Source of the DNA: Obelidium mucronatum
Lineage: Eukaryota; Chytridiomycota; Chytridiomycetes; Chytridiales; Chytriomycetaceae
DNA: 64,000 nt
NCBI GenBank assembly: GCA_025765595.1
Contig: JAIVFH010000060.1
Location: forward strand, 1-64,000
Direction of reading: 5' to 3'
The first letter of the stretch is position 1. Each line of letters begins with the position of its first letter. Below are positions 56,055 to 64,000 of this stretch, in pieces. The notes beneath the pieces were generated by a model. The model worked only from the letters and a program-made list of their open reading frames with translations, had not been told where the DNA came from and did no database searches. A program made the translations under genes and the position numbers.

Positions 56055-59000
56055 CATGAGTCCAATCGGTGTGGCATAGCAGTCCTTTACCTTTCCTATA
56101 CTAACTTCAGCATTCTTCTAGGTGGTTTGTTCAAGAAGACTGGAGCGTGGCTTCGAAGCAAGAGCGGAGACGCTCGAGGCACACGGACGAGAGAGCCCAG
56201 AGAGTCAATGGCCAGAGAGTCAACGGATCAGGCTGGCAGCACTTCTCTCGAACAAACCAGAGGCGGAACTGCCGCATCCGAGCATGTGGAGGCGAACGAA
56301 CTGGTGCCCTCAGTCGCACTCAGTGGTGATACTTGTGAGTCCGATGACAGCTGATTCTGAAACCAATTTGGCTTTTTTCAATCTAATTATCCCACTTGCA
56401 GATCCATCTCAGTCGCAACAGAATTCAGTGGAATCAGTTGAACGAAAGTCTCGTTCGCCAATAGTCCTTGCAGAAGGCACTTGTAAGTTGTGGCATATGG
56501 AACTACTCCTTCTGGGAATTAAATATATTTAACCACAGTGGAAGACTTTATTGACAAACACAAGTATCAAGAGCTCTTGCAAGTTTCCCGCCAGCTAATG
56601 GTACAGCTGACATCCACTTGGACTTCTGGTCAAGCTGGAGAATTGATGGACAAATTTGAAGATCTCAGCAAGCCTCTCCTTGAGTACAAAGATAAATTTC
56701 TTGTTTTAATGCGGTCCATCAAGACTGTGGCTGAATCTGTAAAGAGTGCCATGGATTCCATTGTCGATGGGCTGGGCGAAGTTGCGGATGTAAGTTTTGT
56801 TTGTACATCCCTACAGCCTACAATTGCTTGACAACTCTGTCCAAATTAGACATCATCCTGTATTGAAAGTGACGTTCTTTGTCATTAGCGCTAGCTACAC
56901 GGTAATTCAATTAGTTTATGCTATGTTATTTCGTCCACTTAATAACATTTTTACGTCAGTTTGGCGACGCTGCAGCCGATTTGAAGGATCTATCTGATCG
57001 TTTTCTGAAAGCTTCTGCCGAAATCCATCGACTCGTTAACTTGAGGGCCAAAGGAATACCGACAGAGACCTCCGAGCTCCTTGGCCACTAGCATCAACGC
57101 TTACATTATTTGCTTGATTGAAGTTATTCGCATTTACACGGCGCACATGGAATTTGGTTTGCCTTTCATTCTTCCCGGATATCTGTATGCTGACTATTCA
57201 CCTTATAGTTGGCAATCGTGTTCTTTCAGTCTTCGGTGGACAATCACAAAACTGACTGATATTGCCAGCCGCCTGGATTCAGCAAAGAGCAATTTATCTC
57301 GCGTCAAGAGAGATGGTACTTTGGAGATTATTGCAAGCGTTGCGGAAAATGTTGTTACCCTGAATGAAGTTTCATTGGGGAACCAAGCTGCCACCTCGCA
57401 AGTTCTGTCAGTGGTGGAAGACATTCAACAGAAATTGGACGCTGCCGCTCTAGAAAAGGAGCGCGCTTTACTTCGAAGCTATTGTCGCTTCACCGAACTT
57501 CACAGCATCAGCGAAATCCAGGCGTTATCCAGCAAGCGAAACCCGCGGACACGTGAATGGATTATCAACGAAATGGTCTCGTCAATTACCAGTGAAGGGA
57601 AGAAAAATATTGTGTGGCTCTGTGGGGAGGCTGGAACTGGAAAGTCGGTCATCTCTGCTTGCGTGGCCAACGAATTGGCAGACAGAGGTCTCTTGGCCGC
57701 CGCATTTTTTTGCCAACATGACAACAAGACGAGAGACACTGTTTCCGCCATGATTCAGACGCTGGGATACGAGGTTTCGTATTCATTGGTTTTTTTTTTT
57801 AATCATTGGCTTCTTTGTAACGCATATCCCTCCCCTCAGCTTGCCGGCAAATACCCACAGTATCGTAAATCATTAATCAAGAGTCTCGAAGATTCGAAAT
57901 TCATGGACAACGCGGCCCCAACTGTGGGGGATCTCATCCGAATATTTATCATAAACCCGTTCAAGGACTGGCCGTCATCCACTCCGTGCATGATTGTAAT
58001 CGACGCCCTTGACGAACTTGTGGATCACAGCAGTGTTTCGGATGTCTTGCACGCGTTTGATTCGTTAAAGAAGCCCATCAAGCTATTTCTCACAAGTCGT
58101 CCTGATGTGGCCATCTCACCAAAAGGAAAGAAGGACTTTCAAGTCGGATATTTCAATGTGGAGTCAATAGAAAACCAACAAGATATTCGAATTTTTGCTC
58201 ACGACAGATTGACGGAATTGGTGGATAGCTTGGCCTCGGATGGTCTGGTTGATGTGAGTCCAAACGAGATCGAAGATATGGTGACAAGGCTCTCGGAGGC
58301 TTCAAATGGGTTGTTTATTTGGATCACGTTGGTGCTTGGAAATGTGTCTGACGGAGACAAGTATAATGTACGCGAAGAAGATACATTGGGAGTTGTGGAG
58401 GAAATGTTGGGAGATCCTACGGCGACTGGAACTGCTAAAGAACTCCTCAACCGGCTTGAGCAATGCGCATCTATGGACTTGCATTCACTGTACTGCCGCG
58501 CACTGTACAAGGCCTACCCAACTGATTCTGCAGTCAACGATTTCAAGGTTTCGATTGGTTTCATGCTCCAAGCTAAAGTTCCTCTATCTCTTCAAGCGGT
58601 TGTGTTTCTTATTACACAGTGCGAAACAACTGCCTCTCTGGGGAGAGTGAGAGTATCCAAGTCATGCAATGCTTTACGTTCTCTTTTGAAAACCGACTCC
58701 AATGGCAAGCTTTCATTTCATTCACAAGACTGTGCCAGGACTATCTCTCGGCCATTGACTGTCACTCGCAGTGTTGCCTGTCTTCCAAGACGTGTGCCGA
58801 TGGGCTACATTGCTGTCACAGCCAAGCCTCGGGCCGCTTCCAGATCAACGCGGCCACATCCTCGCTAAACACGGCTCTGTCTTGTTTGGGAGTCCTGAAT
58901 TCCAGCGGCAAGGCCGAAAACAAAGCATATTCTCTATTCCGCAATATGTGTGGCGTTGATGAGCTTGCAAAGAACCCCACTTGGTCCCTTGCGGATTTCT

Positions 59001-61119
59001 CTGAAGTTTTACAGTACTCCACAGTCTACTGGTCTTCCCACTTTGTCGATGCTTTTTCCAAAGTATCAACAGACAACCAAGAATTGTTGATTCAACGTCT
59101 CTTTGAATTCTCAAAGACAAAGCTTCCATACTACCTTGAAGCGCTCCTCCTCCTTGGCAAACTCAATGATGTCAATGAAGTTGTCGGTTCCGTCGTTGAT
59201 GCGATCGCAGCCTTTGATTCAATGGAATCCCAATACATCCAGTCCATCTTCCGGGACCTCAAGTACATTGCATTCAACTTCCGGAGACAATTACTAGTGA
59301 ACCCATTGCAAGTATACCAGCAACCGCTTGTCCTAGTTCCCCAGGCAACAGAGTACCACAAAGCATACCACCACCTGGCCCCCGGAACACTTACAATCGG
59401 GCGAGACCTGCATTGGGGCCCGTTGACCTTAGTCGGCCACAAATCCAGTGTCCAAGGAGTTTGTTTTGCACCGGATGGACAAACAGTGGTTTCAGCGGGA
59501 GACAAGACTATCAAAATCTGGTCCATTGTAACCGGCGAATGCATCAAGACTTTCGAAGGACATACTCAAAGTGTTTACACTGTATGCCTATGTCATCATG
59601 ACGGACAGACGGTAGCCTCTGGATCCCGCGATAAAACCTGTGAAAGTGTTTTCAGTTGAAACTCAAGAATGCATTGCAACATTCACAGGACACACTGGGA
59701 ATATAACAGTCATGTAGCGGTTTCATCGGATGGACAAACGGTTGTATCCGCTTCACAAGACAAGACTGTGCAAAGTGTGGTCTCTTTCCTCTGGAGCCTG
59801 CACTTGGACGTTGGAAGGCCACACGAAATCAGTTAAATCTGTAGCGTTATCACCGGACGGACAAACCGTGGTTTCCGGATCCCCAGACAACACCATAAAG
59901 CTGTGGTCACTACGAACCGGATCCTGTCTCAAGACATTTGTGAACCCGGGAGAAGCCGACAGGATGATTTTAACAGTCGCCGTATCATCCGATGGGAAAA
60001 CCATTGTTTCTGGGGAAGGAAGTGGGTCTGCGTTGGATAACGCGGGGGACAAGGATTTCGCCGTGAAACTCTGGTCTATCGAAACAGGGTCATGTTACCA
60101 AACCTTCACACACAATTCCTGGATTTATTCTGTAGCCATATCGAGGGACGCGAAAACCGTGCTTTCTTCAACAGAGGCCGGGAAAAGCGCCAAACTGTGG
60201 TCGGTTGAAACCGGGGAGTGTATCAAGGAACTGTTGGGTCACGATGGAACAGTCATGTCTGTAGCGTTTTCGCCGGATGACCAAAGTGTAGTGACTGGGT
60301 CCACGGATAGTACTGTTAAATTATGGGCTGTTGCGGGGGAGTCTAGCCAAAGGGGGAATTCCGGCGCAGGGTACCAATCGGTTGTGATTTCACCGGATGG
60401 ACAAACAGGTCGTGTCTGGCTCATTTGACAAACTAGTCCAACTATGGTCTATTCAAACCGGCGATAGCGTGTCATTACACGGGCACACCCAAGAAGTCCT
60501 TTCCGTTGCTGTATCCATGGACGGGAAAAGAGTCGTATCGGGATCAGCCGACGGTACAATCAAACTATGGTCCATGGAAACCAAAACATGTCTAACCACG
60601 CTCAAGGGACATAAAACCCGTGTTTCCTCTGTCGCGATTTCCCAAGACGGTAGAATTGTGGTGTCTGGGTCTTGGGATGCGACAGTCAAAATATGGGCTG
60701 TTGAAACGGGGGCGTGTATTCATACAATGACGGGTCATGACGCTTGGGTTGATTCGGTGGCGATTTCATTGGATGGACTGACTGCTGTGTCTGTGTCTCG
60801 TCAAATGCAAATTCGACTCTGGTCTGTGAGCACAGGGGACTGTATCAAGACAATTTCAGCTAGTTCTGGAGTAGCTCAAGTTGGAATCTCGCCTGACGGG
60901 AGAATTGTGGTGACTGGGGAAAGAGGCAAGCCGGTTAAACTGTGGTTGGTTGAAACGGGGGAGTGTTTCAAGACACTTGATGGGCCATACGATAGTGTTG
61001 CATCTGTTTCGAAATCACTGGAGAGACCGAATGGAGCAGGAGATGTGAATTCAATCTTTGTGAAACATGCGGCGCTTTTCCTTTGTGATTCGGGGCCTCT
61101 CCTTTCTTTCACACCATAA
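56055..61119 (+). CDS. NACHT-WD40 STAND protein (NLR-like, frame-disrupted)
   Basis: A mini-exon (56055-56067, MSPI-G) joins across 56068-56121 to GLFKKTGAWLRSKSGD. Helical exons follow (LEDFIDKHKYQELLQVSRQL; LTDIASRLDSAKSNLSRVKR). The NTPase has Walker A WLCGEAGTGKS, Walker B CMIVIDALDEL and LFLTSRPD, then a helical domain. An in-frame intron is 57774-57839. From about 59410 onward, some 13-15 WD40 units (SPDGQTVVSGSPDNTIKLWS and similar) run to 61080. Fungal NLRs of this layout act in non-self recognition with the WD40 part as sensor; no known effector domain is seen at the N-terminus. Single-base breaks occur near 58735, 59638, 59715, 59768 and 60412, all inside conserved motifs. The path between 57060 and 57240 is uncertain. 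Confidence 0.7.
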
Positions 61120-61412
61120 TGCTTTAGTCTGGTTTGACTTTAAGACTTTGAAAGCTATCAAGCCGTGATCGTAGCTGTGGTGTGATGGGAACAAATAAAC
61201 ATAACCATGTTAAAAAAAAAATAATTTTCAACACACTCTATTAAAATCAACAATCAACGAAATAACCAAGAAAGGAAAAAAAAAAACATGAATGAACAAA
61301 AGAAGAAAAAGAAAAAAGAGATTGAAACAAAAAAAAAACAAGACAAAAGGAGCCACCACCAAAACAACACTCAAAAAAAAAACTCTCCCTTACAAAAAAA
61401 AAAACTTTCAAA

Positions 61413-62876
61413 TCATTCCCCAACACGAGAAAGAGTCGACCCAGCCGCCACCGACCCATCCTCATTCCTCTTCACCCCCGGACTCAAAAACCACGCATGC
61501 CCACTCTCCGCCAACCCCGGCTCCCCTCTCAAAGCCTCATTGAAACTCGTACGGTTCGGTCTCTTGGCAGTCGCGGTTCGAAGCATATCCATCGCGACTT
61601 CTCCCAACGATGGGATCACGGGTGGGGCAACACGCAACACACCGTTGTTGTTGGCGACAACACCATTATTGGTACCAACATTCCCTTTCAAACTTCCATT
61701 ACTAGTTCGTGAATGCAGGGATGCAGCTGATTGCTTGTTTGTGATTTTCCGTTTCAAGGAAGGTGATCTGAGCATGTCTAGTGTCATATCAATCTCGGCG
61801 ATGGATAACGGTTCCGCGGCTGCCGATGCCGCAGATGCGGAATCTTTTTTGGACGCCGCCGCCGTCGAAAAAGAAGGGAGTTTTGATTTTGTGCGGATGG
61901 GGGGAATAGGTGTTGTTCCAGATGCAGGGGGTCTTGAGGTTGTGGATTCTGAACGCGAGAGTGTCGACGATGTTGCTGTTGCTGCTTCTAATGAGTCTTG
62001 ACGTTGTGATCTTCCACGCATGAGGGTTGAGATGCTCATTGATGTTTTTCCGGGTGCGGTTGGTTCTTCATGGGTAGTGGTGGTGGTTGTAGACACGGGT
62101 GTCAATGAGTTTTTACGTTGTTGTTGAGGGGCTTGTTTTGATTTTGATTTTGTCATGAAACTGGAAAATGCATTCGTTACGTTTTCCAGGCGATGGTTTG
62201 TTGATGTTGGTGGGGGTGTTGAAGAGTGGGAGGCGGAATCATTGTTGTTGTTGTTTCCGTCGCCACTTGTTCTTGTTTTGGATTTTGATCGGGATCGGTT
62301 AAGCATGATTCCCTTGAGACCGCTAACGGCAGAGGTAGTAGTAGTAGTAGCGGCGGCGGCAGTGGTGGTATTACTAGCAGCTGGCACGGGGCTAGACGTG
62401 CGTCCAAAGAAGGAGTCGATTGTCTCTTCTTCTTCTTGAATCACAACGTCATGCACAGATTTCTTGCGTTGCATGAAGCCAAAGAGTCCCACCCCTTTGG
62501 CCTTTGCGTATCCCGGATTCGCTGATGATGATGGGGAAAAGGGTACAATGGCGGGGACAGGTTCCACTGCTGTGTCTTCGAAATAAGAGTAGCTGGTGGT
62601 CCCCTTAACAGCAGTTGACAGATCAACATGATCCTCGTCCTTGACCAGTTTTTTGATTCCCGTTGGAGCATTGGGTGATAGATTGGCTACGATAGACTCG
62701 GAGAGAGACGGTCCTTCCACTTTTGAATCCTTTTCTTGCTGCTTGTCGAGAGCTGCGAGCAAGGTTGTTGGAAGCGGGACCTCTGGAGGCAGGAGGTCAA
62801 CGGAATTCTTTTTGGCATTCAACGAGGATCCAATGTCGTCAAAGGATGAGAAATCGAGTGTGAAAGATGAGCTCAT
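61413..62876 (-). CDS. Large disordered Ser/Thr-rich protein
   Basis: A single open frame of 487 residues starts MSSSFTLDFSSFDDIGSSLN. It is almost entirely Ser/Thr/Asn/Lys-rich, with basic Ser clusters (LNRSRSKSKTRTSGD; RGRSQRQDSLEA). Short possibly folded helices are GYAKAKGVGLFGFMQRKKSV, IAEIDMTLDMLRSPSLKRK and SLGEVAMDMLRTATAKRPNR; the last two share a (V/M)-x-MDMLR motif. This looks like a regulatory or scaffold protein controlled by phosphorylation. No known domain is found. Confidence 0.55.
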   Translation of the reverse strand: MSSSFTLDFSSFDDIGSSLNAKKNSVDLLPPEVPLPTTLLAALDKQQEKDSKVEGPSLSESIVANLSPNAPTGIKKLVKDEDHVDLSTAVKGTTSYSYFEDTAVEPVPAIVPFSPSSSANPGYAKAKGVGLFGFMQRKKSVHDVVIQEEEETIDSFFGRTSSPVPAASNTTTAAAATTTTTSAVSGLKGIMLNRSRSKSKTRTSGDGNNNNNDSASHSSTPPPTSTNHRLENVTNAFSSFMTKSKSKQAPQQQRKNSLTPVSTTTTTTHEEPTAPGKTSMSISTLMRGRSQRQDSLEAATATSSTLSRSESTTSRPPASGTTPIPPIRTKSKLPSFSTAAASKKDSASAASAAAEPLSIAEIDMTLDMLRSPSLKRKITNKQSAASLHSRTSNGSLKGNVGTNNGVVANNNGVLRVAPPVIPSLGEVAMDMLRTATAKRPNRTSFNEALRGEPGLAESGHAWFLSPGVKRNEDGSVAAGSTLSRVGE

Positions 62877-63123
62877 GATGGTGTGAGTTGATTGTTTAAA
62901 AAAATGAAGGGAGAAATTTCTAAATTGGCGTTTACTTTCTATGATTTATTCGTAAGTTTAAAAAAAAAAACACAAGCAAAGGAAAAAGACAAAGTAAAAG
63001 ATAAACGAATTCAAAAAAAAGAAAGGACAACAACTACTAATAATACTAAAAACACTCCTCCTATACTCCTATACTCCAAACTAATTTATCTAGATATTTT
63101 TATCGTTATTTTTTTTTTTCTTT

Positions 63124-64000
63124 TCAGAACTTGAAATCATCCAAAAAGCTGGACGATCCAATCTCCAAATCCAAATCAAGCTTTAGAGTAGACGAAACAG
63201 GCGTTGAAGAAACTCGAGTCAATGTAGTGTCCCTGTCACGCTCTTCATCCGTGGAATCAGCCTTCAAGGCAACAGAAGAAGAAGCAGCGGCGATAGTAAC
63301 AGAAGAAGGGTATGGAGTGGTAGACAGGGACTTGAGACTATCTGACTGGGATGTTTTGGCAGCAAGTGTAGGGGTGCTGGGAAGGGGATCGGTGGGGGCA
63401 GTTGGTGCAGATGCAGGTGTTGTTGTTGCTGGCGGTGACAGCTCGGGCAAGACGGGCGAGCTTGACACGGCGGTGACGCTGCTTCTGACTGAGTTTGAGC
63501 GGTCGTTTGACGACGACAGCTTGAGGGTTGTTGATCGGGACATGGGCACCGGGGTGTGCGGCGGAGTCAGTGTTTTGAGTGCGGGGGCAGAAGGGGTCGG
63601 CGGCAGATCGGCGGTTGTTCTTTTTCTGAACAGATTCGAGAACGACGACATGCTTTTGCCCATCTTCGACAGCGTCGGCGTGCGGGGCATCGACAGCGAC
63701 AGCGCGTGGCTGTGCGAGGCGGCCGACGCATGCGACGCCGTCGACACGGCGGACGCCGACGAAAGGCGGCGCGGCGACGGCGCCGGCGACGGCGGCAGCG
63801 GGATTCGTTCGGTTTCTTTTTCTGTTTGATCTTTTTGGTCTTTTCCGACTTCTTCTTCTTCGACTCCTTCGCCTTCTTCTTCGCCAACCGTCTGCGCAAT
63901 CGACGCCTTGCTGCCGCGCACCGCCAGCGGCGGAATCGACAGCGCCGACGTGCGCCGGGCGAGCGTCTCGCGCGCCTCCGCCGCCTTCGCCCGCTCGCGT
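63124..64000 (-). CDS. Disordered Ser/Pro-rich protein, 3' part only
   Basis: The frame is open from the window edge (64000) to the stop at 63124, so the N-terminus lies outside. The visible 290 residues are Ser/Pro/Ala-rich and start in a charged helix (RERAKAAEARETLARRTSAL) with an acidic stretch next to it. Repeated SRSTTLKLSSSND-like phosphosite clusters follow, and it ends SSSFLDDFKF. GC content rises steeply in the last 450 bp. No domain is recognised. Confidence 0.5.
   Translation of the reverse strand, partial: RERAKAAEARETLARRTSALSIPPLAVRGSKASIAQTVGEEEGEGVEEEEVGKDQKDQTEKETERIPLPPSPAPSPRRLSSASAVSTASHASAASHSHALSLSMPRTPTLSKMGKSMSSFSNLFRKRTTADLPPTPSAPALKTLTPPHTPVPMSRSTTLKLSSSNDRSNSVRSSVTAVSSSPVLPELSPPATTTPASAPTAPTDPLPSTPTLAAKTSQSDSLKSLSTTPYPSSVTIAAASSSVALKADSTDEERDRDTTLTRVSSTPVSSTLKLDLDLEIGSSSFLDDFKF

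Noticed and set aside
62155..62439. Plus-strand ORFs opposite the disordered proteins (also 63131-63829)
   Set aside because: Antisense frames kept open by Ser/Thr/Ala-rich codon composition; no protein-like features.

Overview
This window is nuclear DNA of a flagellated (zoosporic) fungus, most likely a chytrid. It is gene-dense (about 37 genes in 64 kb), and nearly every gene is cut by short GT-AG introns, mostly 45-80 nt. The protein set is fungal: a PKA regulatory subunit with a fungal RGRR(T/A)SVSAES linker, an Mrp51-like mitoribosomal protein and a GPI-anchored DOMON protein. It also holds RIB43A, a protein of flagellar doublet microtubules, which only flagellated fungi should need. No tRNA, rRNA, CRISPR array or transposase was found.

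Layout. 0-7.2 kb: three members of an unrecognised seven-TM family (53, 2521, 5371) interleaved with an SRR1-like gene and a mitoribosomal protein gene; a fourth 7TM copy is at 50 kb. 7.2-11.5 kb: F-box/ankyrin gene, ubiquitin-eS31 fusion, secreted GH2 glycosidase. 11.6-17.2 kb: tandem array of Ser/Thr-rich single-pass membrane proteins sharing a novel C-terminal domain, ending in a decayed copy. 17.4-25.5 kb: a two-module, about 12-TM class III adenylyl cyclase facing two tandem PKA regulatory subunit genes. 25.7-33.2 kb: hypothetical, API5-like, TPR protein, Rad23. 33.4-36.2 kb: a TIR-domain protein. 36.4-46.9 kb: DUF885-like pseudoenzyme, GPI-anchored DOMON protein, coiled-coil protein, RIB43A, GT61 glycosyltransferase, small coiled-coil protein, Ctr copper transporter, SAM methyltransferase. 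47-56 kb: RRM-like protein, fourth 7TM gene, tandem pair of small novel proteins, Q/Y-rich protein, ArsB-type transporter. 56-61 kb: a NACHT-WD40 (STAND/NLR-like) protein. 61.4-64 kb: two disordered proteins, the last running off the window.

The accessory genes lean towards sensing and signalling: 7TM proteins, S/T-rich membrane proteins, cyclase plus PKA regulatory subunits, TIR and NACHT-WD40. An important caveat is that several genes carry single-base frame breaks that no intron explains (PKA-R copy 1, the WD40 repeats, 7TM copy C and others), whereas Rad23, GH2, ubiquitin-eS31 and DUF885 are clean. These may be uncorrected assembly indels or real decay. Exon boundaries below were inferred by eye from splice sites, reading frame and paralogue or family similarity.
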